The notes below the pieces were generated by a model. It did not search any database. It saw only the letters and a program-made list of their open reading frames with translations, and was not told the origin of the DNA. The position numbers and the translations under genes are program-made. From Timema cristinae (taxonomy: Eukaryota; Arthropoda; Insecta; Phasmatodea; Timematidae), in contig JBCFYV010000024.1 of assembly GCA_039000515.1 (NCBI GenBank), forward strand, positions 11,217,461 to 11,281,460: a stretch of 64,000 nt of DNA, in the 5' to 3' direction. Below are positions 1-11,100 of this stretch, piece by piece (positions within the stretch are counted from its first letter, which is position 1; every line of letters begins with the position of its first letter).

Positions 1-1662
1 TTCCCAAACTATTTTCCCATTAAAGCATGGGATAAAATAGGCCTAATTTTTATTTTTAGTAGGCCCCTACTGCTTCATGGCACGTTAGGTTATAATATGC
101 ATTTGTACATAATTGCGCTAATGTGTTAGAGATGAGTAAAGTTGAATTTAGATTAAATATAGCGTACCTGTAGGGCTACTGCGTGAGAGGAACCATTTAG
201 AAAAAATACCACCCTCAGTACACCAACCAGGATTCAATCCCCTATTTTAGAGTCCACCATTTTAGTCTAAGGTAGAGTGTGATAACTTAAATAAAAAGTC
301 TAAAACCTCTATCTACCCAATCGACTTGGTTATATATAGGCCTAGACCCAGTGGCGGATCCTTTCTACTATCTCGTGAACCAGATATCTTATTAATTTTT
401 ATTGTTCTGTGAGAGTTCCCGTAACCCCCTCATGAAATTCGAGAGGATCCGCACCTTTCTTCTCAAAATTTCGTGCCCCCCCCCCCCCCCCCCCTCACGA
501 AAATTTGCACATGAGCATAAGCGGATTTTAAGGGAAGCACATGCCCTCCACAATGGACAATAACATACACTAGGCCTCATGGGCGCCCATATGATAATTA
601 CAGGAAACATTATTTAAAAGTAAAATATATTAGGAAAATAAGCCACTTACAAAAATTGTTGCACATAATTTATAGGCCTAATACAAAACTTAGGCTGGTC
701 TACAAATTTTCCATCAAATACAGTAATACAGAAAACGGCCAACTAACCTGATGGAGTCTTGAAGTTCTTTCGGCATGTTCGACATTCAGCGACTTTTTAT
801 CATATTTTTACTAAAAAAATTCCACACAGTACTTCTTTGCCGATTAGTATTTGCACAATTTCACCACTGGTTTCACCCTGCATACTGTTAAATTAATTGT
901 TCACACACGAGGTACGACTCAATCAAATAGACGCTCAAAAAACACGTGATCTACGTTCTAGAAAATAATATATCCTTTTATTTTTTAAAGAAAATATATA
1001 ATATTTTAAGTTATTAACAGCAATTATCATCTATAGTGATGACGTTAAGTTTTTTTAGTATAATTATTAGGAACGTAGTGTTCCTTACTCACGCATGCGC
1101 TCGGCTATCGTCATCTCTGGCTATATCCATATACTCGAGCCGCGCACGCGCTCAACTATCGCTCAACTCTGCGATATCCATATACTCGCACAGACAGGAG
1201 TTTTGGTCATGTAGTAATTAAACAACTAAAATGTCTGCTTGCGCATATGAATTCAAAATTATTACAAAATATTTTTAATAACTAAGAAATACTTTAAAAG
1301 TTTAAACTGGCCGAAAATTTTAAAAATATTACTCTTATTATTTATTTTATCTACACTTTCAGTTGGTACTAATGAATGTTTATCAATACGGTATGATCAT
1401 AATGTAATGGCCGTCTTGAAAATCACAACGTTAAGGAATTTTATCAGTTGCCCATAATAATAAAAATATTTTTTAATTCTTAAGGTACCGTACTTTGGTT
1501 TAACTCTTGTTGAAACCAGACTGTAAGTAAATCATTATCAAGGCTTCGAATGGACCGAAGCCTCGAACGGCAGCCGAAGCCAAACATAGGTTCGAATCGA
1601 ATACGAAAGTACCCTGAGATTCGATTCGGCTTCGAATTTTTTGAAAGCTTCGCACACCCCTA
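1..1662 (-). mobile_element. hAT transposon copy (hAT-1), 5' part, truncated by window edge
   Basis: This segment is the reverse complement of 31542-33170, the 5' part of the complete hAT element at 31542-35340. Long collinear matches include the terminal sequence CTTCGCACACCCCTA ending at 1662, the subterminal TTCGAA-rich block (1545-1650), the exon 1 region and the first intron. Only the 5' half lies in the window; the transposase body would lie left of base 1 or is deleted. Many small indels separate it from the intact copy, including a longer C-run near 478-495, so it is probably an older, inactive copy. Confidence 0.85.
748..883 (-). pseudogene. Decayed exon 1 of hAT transposase
   Basis: This matches exon 1 (32308-32443) of the intact transposase, including the ATG at 883-881 and the splice donor just after 748. 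Compared with the intact copy it carries a two-base insertion early in the exon and two single-base deletions later. Reading from the ATG, the frame shifts and meets a stop before the zinc-finger cysteines. It therefore cannot encode the BED finger. Confidence 0.75.
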
Positions 1663-1912
1663 ATATTTCGGCATTGTTACCTTTATCAAACAAAAAATAA
1701 AGAGTACAAATAACACAAAACAATGGATTACTCCATTTTGAATTTAAAGAAAAACTGCTAGGAACATATTGTGCCAACTGTTTTTGGGAGTAAAGATAAA
1801 TTCCTTGACTATGGTTAATATTTATAGAAAATTATTATTAACAATAATAGATAAGACAGTGATAATAAAAAAAATTATATAAGTTGAAAAATTATCATCT
1901 TAAGGAAATTAA

Positions 1913-2160
1913 CTATCTTCTGTTGAAGCCTGGTGGTAATCCATAGGTGGGCCAGTTCCCCAGTTGAAAATTGTTGCACTGTTTAGGAAATGCTCTTAAT
2001 ATTTTGATTGTGGTTACCGGCATGGATGGGTACAGGCTTGTCCGGATCTTATTGGCTTTTATCGAAACTATTCGCTGTCTGAGAGAACCTGTAGTAAGGC
2101 CTATATACTCTGCATCACATGATTTGCACTGTAATTGATATATCAAGTTAATGGTTTTGC
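1913..2160 (-). pseudogene. GIY-YIG nuclease-like fragment
   Basis: The minus strand encodes a short open stretch beginning with IYQLQCKSCDAEYIGLTTGS. This has the layout of the GIY-YIG endonuclease start seen in Penelope-like retroelements: hydrophobic-Tyr, a CxxC pair, then YIG followed by T and S/R and a basic segment (LRQRI). The downstream half does not continue as a recognisable nuclease and no reverse transcriptase lies beside it, so only a broken N-terminal piece is present. A chance resemblance cannot be excluded. Confidence 0.4.
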
Positions 2161-2840
2161 ATTGTAATAACCAGGGATTTTGTATTCAAATTTGGCATGT
2201 GTGTCGGTGACTTGGCTGTAACAAAATCTTCCAAGTTTTTGTTCTTGAATGAATGGATAGATGCAGTGATTCGCTTGGAATGATTTTGATCTGGGTCTTC
2301 TTCATTCTTCCTGGCACTCGCCATCAAATTGTATGTCTCCAACAGCCTCTTCAATCTCATTGTCCTCAGTTTTAATCTTTTCATCACCATCTTCTGCTGA
2401 GCTGTTTTCAGAATCGGCAGATGAAACTAGTTCAGCTATAGAATCTTCTAACAGTCTTGTTTGCTTCATTCGCTGTCGTCTGGCATTCATTATTTCTCTC
2501 TTTCAGACACCCTTTTCTCTTTAACAGCAAGCGTTTTATCTACACCAACCATTGACCCAATTCATTTTTTTCTCTGGGCTATCAAAAAATCCTTGTCTTG
2601 TAATACTGACTTCTTGGTTAATGCATCAGAATGAGCAACTTCACAAAGATCTTAGAGTTTGGGAACAAAAGCTAACTCTCTTGCATGCTGAGTTGGTGTC
2701 ATTCCCACTTTGTTCTTTTTCATAAGTCGCCATTTTTCAAATAACTTTTCAAGCTTGATTTGGCAGTTTTGATGGTCTCTCATTGGGGTTCGAACTTTTA
2801 CGCAATTAAGACAATTTGCTACCTGTTATTTAATTAACAG
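2161..2840 (-). pseudogene. Degenerate ORF of an uncharacterised multicopy family
   Basis: Read on the minus strand from about 2840, the translation has a charged, helical segment (CQIKLEKLFEKWRLMKKNK, then TPTQHARELAFVPKL), a stop, then DLCEVAHSDALT and DFLIAQRKK. A basic block (MNARRQRMKQTRLLED) and an acidic tail rich in D and E follow at about 2490-2300. From memory, the order KxxKLxEKW - F...LxDLFDxAHxDAL - FLxAQR resembles a protein family found in many copies in arthropod genomes with no known function. In-frame stops and frameshifts mark this copy as a relic. Function is unknown. Confidence 0.4.
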
Positions 2841-2974
2841 TCGGCGAGAATATATAACCCAGTTGTCATCCCTTCCTGCAGCTTCGGGGGGTAACTGGTT
2901 GATGTCACGACGATGGCGACGTTGTGTTACAACCCGTGTGGGTAGGGGTAGGAAAAAGGTCGGCGAGATTGTCC

Positions 2975-3300
2975 GGTAACGTGAGTCGTGGTGGGAGGTA
3001 GGATAGAGTCCGGCACGTGAGTCGTGGTGGAGTAGGATAGAGTCCGGCAAGTGAGTCGTGGTGGGAGGTAGGATAGAGTGCGGCAACGTGAGTCGTGGTG
3101 GGAGTAGGATAGAGTCCAGGCAACGTGAGTCGCGGTGGAGGTAGGATAGAGTCCAGGCAACGTGAGTCGTGGTGGGAGGTAGGATAGAGTGCCGGCAACG
3201 TGAGTCGTGGTGGGAGTAGGATAGAGTCCAGGCAACGTGAGTCGTGGTGGGAGGTAGATAGAGTGCCGGCAACGTGAGTCGCGGTGGAGGTACAGGCTGA
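2975..3300. repeat. Minisatellite, about 39-bp unit, about 8 copies
   Basis: Head-to-tail units share CGTGAGTCGTGGTGGGAGG followed by TAGGATAGAGTCC(A)GGCAA. Units differ by one- to three-base indels in the G-run and around the CCGGC/CCAGG junction. Apparent ORFs across it in several minus-strand frames are a by-product of the repetition. Confidence 0.9.
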
Positions 3301-3690
3301 CAGTGGAAAAGAGCGAGTTCAGACAAAATTGCTCTTTACAAAATATGATAGTTTATTAGCTCTTTCAAACGGCGTGCCCGGTTTGGGTATCCACTCTCTG
3401 ACCGAGGAATCACCATGTTAAATACCCTCCACTGCTGCCTGGCATTGTCCAATGGGAGAAAGGGGAGCTTCCCATTGGTGCGGCAAAACGTGAGAGTGGC
3501 CGCCAAGCGAGCCAATAGAAAGAGGAGTTCTCCGAAGTCAAATGGCATGTTCTGATGCTCCCTGAGGGGAGCACGAAAGCAAGTTCCAACACGTACCGAC
3601 CAATTGGTCACACTGTATGGTTCGCAAAAAATTCAGGATGGGTTGTCGCGTTTCTCGACGTTCTGAAATCAAAAAACAGATAACATATTA
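3301..3690. other. GC-richer stretch with four CCAAT-type boxes; no gene recognised
   Basis: No protein similarity is recognised. The segment holds CCAAT or its complement near 3448, 3473, 3512 and 3599 within about 150 bp. It could be a remnant promoter, for example from a retroelement, but no TATA box or start could be tied to it. Confidence 0.3.
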
Positions 3691-3699
3691 TTAGTTAGA

Positions 3700-4740
3700 T
3701 TGGGGGGAAATTGTTTGGGGATCGGAAAATGGGTTTTTTAGAGTTACGTGCGGAGACACTACTCTGTGTGTGGGGGGGGGGGGGGGGAGCCTCCCAAACC
3801 ACTGTTGACACATCTCGCTTATCCGAGCAGGGCATTGGTACGTTGATGGCACCCACCAGGGTCGATGACGTAGTTCTCAAGTCCCTGGATAAGAGGATTG
3901 GTGGCACCGGGAAGTCTGGCGTAGAAGGACTGCGCCAGTTTCCAGAAGTGGTCCTTGATGGTAGGCATATCCAGGTCGCGATGTAGAGTCTCATTCCGGA
4001 CATACCAAGGTACGCCCACAATGATCCTCAGACACATGCTCTGGAACGCCTGCATCCTCCTCATATACGTGTCCGCCAGGTGCCATAGTCGAGGATCGGT
4101 CTGAGCAGCTGCTTGTACAGCGTCAGACCGTTCCTTGTGGACAGGGCGCTACGCCTGTTAAGCAATGGACCTAGGACTCCCAGCCTTTACCTCGCCTTGT
4201 TGAATCTCTCGTTACAGTGTCGACTCCAGGTCAATTTTGTGTCCAGCGTAAGTCCCAGGTACTTAACACTGTCCGCACATCTGATATGTTCTCCGAACAG
4301 CCGGAGTGGGGCCGGCCTGTAGTACTTTCTTTTCCATGTGAAGAGCATTGCAGTGCTCTTCTCCACGTTAATACTTGTTCTCCAGGTGGTCAGCCACCCC
4401 TCCAACTGCGTCAGGTGCGTCTGGAGTCGCCTCTCCACCAGCTGCCCTCGCCACGACTCCGCTACTAGAGCCGTGTCGTCGGCATACAGTGCCAACTCGG
4501 TGTCTGGGGATTTTGGAATGTCGTTCACATAGTTACTGAAGAGCAGCGGGCCCACCATGAAACCCTGCGGCACTCCAGCCCGGATGCTTCGACTTGGGAA
4601 GTGGCGTTCCCAAAGGTAGTGGAAAAGGGGAGTTCTCATTGGCGCTGTGTATTGTGGGAAAAGCGTCATGGACGGCTTAGAGATCATGGACTGTGGAGCG
4701 GTCTAGTCAGGAGATGAGGTGGGTGACGCGGCTTGTGCAA
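3700..4740 (-). pseudogene. Non-LTR retrotransposon reverse transcriptase, 3' fragment (Jockey-like)
   Basis: The minus strand encodes the middle and end of a LINE reverse transcriptase. At 4687-4187 the frame contains RAGVPQGFMVGPLLFSNYVN, then ELALYADDTALVA (the YADD catalytic box), then NVEKSTAMLF and VKYLGLTLDTKLTW. After frameshifts at about 4190-4070, the thumb-like C-terminal part resumes at 4064-3819 with LRIIVGVPWYVRNETLHRDL, DHFWKLAQSFYARL and NPLIQGLENYV. These motifs are typical of Jockey-clade elements. The 5' end is missing, the frame is broken, and a G-run lies near 3771-3788. It is a dead, 5'-truncated insertion. Confidence 0.85.
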
Positions 4741-5129
4741 GTGCGGAGGAAAGATACAAGGGTCGACTGAACAGTGAGGCACAACACAGTTAAAGATCTT
4801 GTTACTTTTGCCTTTTTCAATCAATAATGAATATGAAAGAAATATATCTTGACTATTAATAAAATTTAGAATATAGCATCACAAAATTGCCATATACTTA
4901 TTAATATTTATCTGTCACTTGTTGTATTACTTATCTGTCAGATGGGTCAGGGTCTGTTTCGTTTAGTGAGAATATAAATCTATCTGATACAAATTGTGGG
5001 TGAACGCATTCGCATAGCACTTTAATCACTATGTAAGATGAGATTGACTGACATAATGCAAATCTATTTTACTTAACTAAACAAAAAAATTGACTCACAA
5101 CATAAATGGGTTATTCATTGTGCCACATG
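4741..5129. other. AT-rich stretch, nothing recognised
   Basis: No ORF, repeat or signal that I can support is visible between the LINE remnant and the satellite-bearing repeat. Confidence 0.5.
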
Positions 5130-5480
5130 TTAAGGCCCTGCCTACCCTCTCTCCGGTGTGTTGAGCTTTCAGCTATCAAAATAGATGGCGTTGCTAAAGT
5201 TATACAAACTGGTGGATTCCAGCCATCAGGTTGGCAGAACTACTGGTTTGTTTAAACAATTGGGAGACTGGCGACCACGACCGGTAATCAGTAAAGGCAG
5301 CAAGCAAACTTTTTCCAAGAACTGAGAGAGATAAGAAGTGTAGTGCCGGACCGTAAAGTGTGTAGGCGACCAAGTTGGACTAAACGTGGGGAGACATAAC
5401 GTCAAGATACAATACACTCTCGAGCAGAAAAATTAGCCTATCCATTCCAGTCAGCTAGACGTCCATTAACCTGTAGTACC
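5130..5480 (+). repeat. Left part of a satellite-bearing repeat, recurs at 63002
   Basis: From TTAAGGCCCTGCCTACCC onward this matches 63002-63345 almost base for base in the same orientation. Sequence to the left of both copies differs, so the shared TTAAGGCCC marks the repeat edge. No coding capacity is recognised. Confidence 0.85.
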
Positions 5481-6905
5481 ACTTTTGAAATTAGAACCTT
5501 TTTGATGCCAAAGTTTTGTACTAGTTTTGTACCGTTTTGTACCACAAAGAAAAAGTTTTGTACCCGTACCCGTTTTGAGTAATTAGCATATCAACGTGGT
5601 GACTCCAGGTTAATGCTGTTGTACCACTTTTGAATTTGTTTTATGCCAAAGTTTTGTACCATTTTGTACCCGTACCCATTTTGAGTAATTAGCATATCAA
5701 CGTGGTGACTCCAGGTTAATGCTGTTGTACCACTTTTGAATTTTTTATGCCAAAGTTTTGTACTAGTTTTGTAACATTTTGTACCCGTACTCATTTTGAG
5801 TAATTAGCATATCAAAGTGGTGACTCCAGGTTAATGCAGTTGTACCACTTTTGAATTTTGAACTTTTTTTGATGCCAAAGTTTTGTACCCGTACCATTTT
5901 GAGTAATTAGCATATCAAAGTGGTGACTCAAGGTTAATGCCGTTTTACTACTTTTTAATTTTGAACTTTTTTTGATGCCAAGTTTTGTACTAGTTTTGTA
6001 CCGTTTTGTACCAGAAAGAAAAAGTTTTGTACCCGTACCCGTTTTGAGTAATTATCATATCAAAGTGAGTACTCACGTACTCCAGGTAAATGCGTTGTAC
6101 CCTTTTGATTTTGAACTTTTTTTGATGCCAAAGTTTTGTACTAGTTTTGTACGTTTTGTAACACAAATAAGTTTTGTACCGTACCATTTTGAGTAATTAG
6201 CATATCAAGTTGTGACTCCAGGTTAATGCTGTTGTACCACTTTTGAATTTTTTGATGCCAATGTTTTGTACTAGTTTTGTACCGTTTTGTACCACAAATA
6301 AAAAGTTTAGTACCCGTAAACATTTTGAGTAATTAGCATATCAAAGTGGTGACTCCAGGTTAATGCTGTTGTACCACTTTTAATTTTTTGATGCCAAAGT
6401 TTTGTACCGTTTTGTAACACAAATAAGTTTTGTACCCGTACCCATTTTGAGTAATTAGCATATCAAAGTGGTGACTCCAGTTAATGCTGTTGTACACTTT
6501 AATTTTTTTATGCCAAAGTTTTGTACCGTTTTGTAACACAAATAAGTTTTGTACCCGTACCCATTTTGAGTAATTATCATATCAACGTGGTGACTCCAGG
6601 TTAATCCTGTTGTACCACTTTTGAATTTTTTGAAGCCAAAGTTTTGTACTAGTTTTGTATCATTTTGTACCACAAAGAAAGAGTTTTGTACCCGTAGCCA
6701 TTTTGAGTAATTAGCATATCTAAGTGGTGACTCCAGGTTAATGCTGTTATACCACTTTTGAATTTTTTCATGCCAAAGTTTTGTACTAGTTCTGTACCGT
6801 TTTGTACCACAAAGAGAAAGTTTTGTACCCGTACCCATTTTGAGTAATTAGCATATCAAAGTGTCACGTGACTCCAGGTTAATGCTGTTGTACCACTTTA
6901 AAAAA
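5481..6905 (+). repeat. Satellite array, 11 units of 94-153 bp
   Basis: Eleven occurrences of a TTTTGAGTAATTAGCATATC-type core (first at about 5573, last at about 6838) are spaced 94 to 153 bp apart. Between cores lie GTGGTGACTCCAGGTTAATG, a GTACCACTTTTGAATTTT stretch and two or three GTTTTGTACC sub-repeats. Unit length varies mainly by gain or loss of a GTTTTGTACC/CACAAAGAAAAAG block. The array directly follows the duplicated left part and ends near 6905. Confidence 0.92.
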
Positions 6906-7267
6906 AATTTCAAATAAATATCTGGTGAGGGTAGTGATAAATAATAATGTACACTTATTTATCAGAGAAAAATTTATTTAAGGTAAAATTAGAGATAACT
7001 TATTTTTGAAGATTTTGTCACTAACTATAATAAATAACCTTTACGAGAGAGTATATAGCTTACGATTTTGTCGTACCATTTATTTGAGTTTATTAGTAAG
7101 CAGGTAAAATAAAAATAACTAAAATTTAATATGCTAAATTTGGCCACTGTGCTTTGGCTAATTTTTAAAATTTAAAGGCTAAGGAGGCAATAAAATACTT
7201 TAAAAGCAGTTTCATTTCGAAGACTATAACAATTTTGACTATAAATATATGTTATTTTTATTACTGA

Positions 7268-7471
7268 TATCACCACGTCATACTACCTGTTCATGGTATA
7301 CGCATATATGATAATCTAATTGGGTGGTAATGAGGAAAGAAGCATTTGAGAGGTTATCTACCAGCATTATCCTCAATAGACTCGACCAGGATTTGCACCC
7401 CAAGTGCTCCGCTATCAGCAGGCCAATTTAACACTGTAGTAACACCTTAGACCACTCAGCCACTGAAGTGG
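7268..7471 (-). mobile_element. SINE B-type copy, divergent
   Basis: Reading the minus strand, a tRNA-like head (complement of ACACCTTAGACCACTCAGCC) precedes a B-like body and a tail whose complement begins ACCACGTCATACTACCTGTT. It is diverged from the better copies, and no target duplication is seen. Confidence 0.65.
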
Positions 7472-7589
7472 GTATCTGTTATTTAATACGGTGTTTACAG
7501 TTTTTAAACATCTATAGGATTTACACAATTTTCCAGAAATAAATGTTTTTGGGAATAATTTTTTATTCTATTGGTAGAGTTTAACTTGA

Positions 7590-7908
7590 GTAATATCTCC
7601 ATGGTGTCAGCCTGCAAGCAGACTATACCAATCGAGAGGCTGCTGTATGTTGGTGAAGATAGTGCCAACACTTTCGGGTTGAGGATGTTAGCACAACGAG
7701 CCCTCCAGACTTCTATCTCAGTTTTCTAGACTGAAGCGCTACTTATTCATTCAAATAGCTCCTCATTTGTCCTCACGAGGTTGATTTAGGTTCCGTTTCA
7801 GACCCACTGCTTCACAGACAGAATTAGGGGCACTGGGGATCGAACTTGGGACTTCAGGATCTGAAGCCAGTAAATCTGACCACTATACAACAGAGGCGGT
7901 CGGGTATC
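7590..7908 (-). mobile_element. tRNA-derived SINE of a third type (C)
   Basis: The minus-strand head has a tRNA-like A box (TTGTATAGTGGTCAG, near 7887) and a B box (AGTTCGATCCCC, near 7835) at tRNA spacing. The body (down to about 7590) does not match SINE A or B and I saw no second copy, so the 3' boundary is a guess. Confidence 0.5.
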
Positions 7909-7919
7909 AACTACTTACT

Positions 7920-10390
7920 TACTTTATGGCATAGGGAACACAAAAGTTCATTAACTTTAATGGTTTTAAATATATTTTACTTATCATCGGCTTCATGTCG
8001 TGGTCAATATTGCTAAAGTGCTATGACTGAGCACTGAGAGCGTAAATTAATCAGCTCTACTAACTTGATTAGTTCGATTCCCTGTTAGGTTGAAATTACT
8101 TAGTACTAGCGTGATACGAACTCGGTCAAGGCACAAGAGATTTTGAACATAGAATAAGTGCGTTACAAAGTGTTAGTAACATTTACTTTCAGCTAAGAGC
8201 TTTTTTTTTTATGTACTTGAAATATCAGAATAATCGCGACATTGTTATATAGAAATATTTATTTGTATCTTAATTTTGATATTATTTCTACAGTAAATAA
8301 AATAGTATCGCTACTCATCCATTGTACTTAAATTAGTAGATACAGATAGCCTAAGCGCCAGTAATATGCATACCATTAAAAAAACTTACCCTTTACTACA
8401 AGCAGTTAAATAATCAATTATATCTTTGATTTTCTTTGTGCGCCCTTTCTTCATAAACTTGTTATTCACGAGGATATAAAATAATATTTTGTAAATACTT
8501 CTCCACCTCAAAATGTATACAATCCATTGGATTTTGTTCGAAAGCAAAAAGGTCACATATTGTTAATTATATAAAAAGTATTCACCGTGGGTACTTATTG
8601 TTCGGGATTCGATACATTTCTTCCGAAACGAGCGCACAAACTGCGAGAATGCAACAGGTTCAAATTAAAAGTAATCACATTTAACAAACTAATAAAATAA
8701 AATAAACATTTTCACATCTTGACTACCAAAAACTTCGTTCTTTAACTTTTTGAAAAATAACTTATTCCAAAGTCCAATGAGAGTCAAATCCTAGACCGTA
8801 AAATAAAAACTAATATATAAAATTATACTGAGAACGTCTCCAAATTACATTTAGACCAAATTTTATTTAAAATAACTATGTTTGATATGAGCAGGAATGT
8901 TTATTTTTATTTATTATAATAGTGGATTAAAAATTCAATGTACAGTAGTTTTCATATACTTTGAATATTAACACTTATTATTACAGCGTGTAGTGCTCAA
9001 GAATGAGAAAACCCAAGAAAGAATGTAAGATAAGAGTGAAGAATTTTTACATGTTTTACTGCCTCAGTTAAATAAGGGCTAATGTCATAAAACTTTGTGT
9101 ATGGAGAAGCATGTGGTTTTTTCTTTGAAAATAATGTATCACTAGAGTAATACTCTCATTGAAGTAAGTAGGGACCAACTATATTTATTCACACAGCAGG
9201 AAGACTTTGTGAGTATTTTAGTTACTGAATATATTAAGATGTTTAATTGTTTATATTTAATTACGCAAATTTTCATAATTGGACATTGGCCCTTCTTATC
9301 CTAACGTACATGGTATTAATGTTTCTTTGACTCAAGAAGGTCACAGAAATTAGTTTAATCCTCCACTGCCGCCTGCATCCCGATACAGCAGGTTAGCCAA
9401 CGCTTGCAATACGATACTAGCTTGTAAATTGGTAATGATCAAACTAACGGCACCTATTATCAGCTAAGACAACTAGTTGCAGAAGGAAAAGTTGTATTTA
9501 AAACCATGCATTTTGACTAGAGTGTCGACTTGGGAGTCGTTAGAGCTCAATATCGTCGTGATTATCGAAGCTAACCCAAATTAAAAAATATGTCTAAAAA
9601 GAAAAATAAATTATTCATTAAATAATATGTTATAAACAAACACTCTAGCTTAATTGTACAAAGAAAATAAATAAATCCATTAATAATTTTTGTTTTCCCA
9701 TTTAAAATGCATTGAAATGGAAACATTTTAATGAAAATATTTCAATAACTATTTTTAGCATGTTTTGAAAACGCTATAAGAATTATGAAAGATGCCCAGA
9801 TATGTTACTAAAATAAAAAATAAAAACAATGTTGAATTATTAAATATATATATATATTATTTTTTTTTAGAACCGTGCATTTATGGGTAGGCAGAGCCTT
9901 AAATGAAACAATTATGCTTATTAAGAATACATTAATTGAAACTATCTTTAGGTTTGTAAAAGTAATATCTTAACTTTCCTGGACAATTATTCAATGCCAT
10001 ACGTTTGTTTCTCTTCACTAAAATAAAAAAAAAACTTTATGCTTTTAAAGTATTATTTCTAAGAGCTCAGAACATCAAATCTACACCAAATGTCTGATTT
10101 AGATTTTGGCATGAATTTGCAGTTTGCGAAGAAATTCTAGTGCTGCCATCTATGAGTATTAATGGGAAGCTTAAAGAAATTAAAAAGTTATGGTGACAGT
10201 ATAGTGTCCCAAGCCCTTCCCTAAATTTATCATATACACTAGAAACTTTACAATCATTGAGATACCCTAAAATATTGTTCTATATCATTAGCCACAAGCT
10301 ATCCGCAACCAAACAAAAACAACCGTCTTACCAATTATACCGACACCATCAGCGGCCGACCCGGCTACACGACTACACGGCCCATCGGAA
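7920..10390. other. AT-rich intergenic DNA, nothing firm
   Basis: No ORF, exon or transposon end can be supported here. A weak tRNA-like B box (GGTTCGATTCC-like, near 8070) may be a worn SINE. Confidence 0.5.
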
Positions 10391-10399
10391 CACTCACAC

Positions 10400-10740
10400 C
10401 CGAACAAGATGACTAATCCCGGAATACTGAGTGCCGAGTCGATTCCAACGCTCAGCAACGACTTCTCCGAACCAAAGATCTTCGGTTAGAATGAAGAAAC
10501 ACTTCACCAGTGCCCAAGTCTGCCGTCTAGACGCTCGTAGAACCTTCCACGCCTCATTATGTTCTTTGGTTTCCCCTCCCTCCCCTTGTCTTCCCTTCGT
10601 TCCGTGTGCTGTGAACTGTGCTTTCTGTATAAAAGAGTGAACGTGTGGGTTAAACGCCACTCGGACTGGCTTTGGAAATAGCTTGTGCGAGATACGGCTT
10701 CGGATATAAACCATGTAAGATAAATTCCTTTTCGGCATAA
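10400..10740 (+). promoter_or_regulatory. Promoter-like GC-richer segment with TATA box; possible solo LTR
   Basis: A C/T-rich stretch (10560-10600) is followed by a canonical TATAAAAG at 10628-10635 and a GC-richer leader of about 80 bp. The local composition differs sharply from the AT-rich surroundings, which would fit a solo LTR. I could not find convincing TG...CA ends or a target duplication. Confidence 0.3.
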
Positions 10741-10844
10741 TCTTTATTGTTAAAAATTCACTTTCGGTTCTTAGTAATTATTTCCAATATACAAAAAAAC
10801 AACTCTGACTTTAAATTTTGCGCGTATTACCGATGTCAAGTATT

Positions 10845-11100
10845 GGTGGACTTAAGCTTTGAACTTTTAACAAAGATGAAATATGACATCGTTCAATATA
10901 ACGTGTTTTACACTTGTATTTATGTCAAATGTTAACGAACTATAATGAACTGAAATATGATGTCTTTTTCAATACTATATCTTTTGGACTTGTATTTGTT
11001 TCAAATATTAACGAACTTTAACAAAATGAAATATGATTTCGTTTTCAATAATATCTCTTTCGCACTTGTAATTATTTCTAATATTGATGGCCTTTAACTT
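10845..11100 (+). repeat. Tandem repeat, about 85-bp unit, about 3 copies
   Basis: Three diverged units share GAACTTTAACAAAATGAAATA, a TCGTTTTCAATA-type block and CACTTGTATTT, followed by TAATATTAACG-like sequence. Confidence 0.7.

Noticed and set aside
2826..3326. 166-codon minus-strand frame rich in H, D, S and R
   Set aside because: It is the translation of the 39-bp minisatellite; three minus frames are similarly open.
5591..6838. Several 60-127 codon frames rich in YKT and FGT
   Set aside because: They are readings of the satellite array.
10400..10740. Full LTR retrotransposon
   Set aside because: Only a promoter-like segment is visible; no second LTR, primer-binding site or gag-pol follows.
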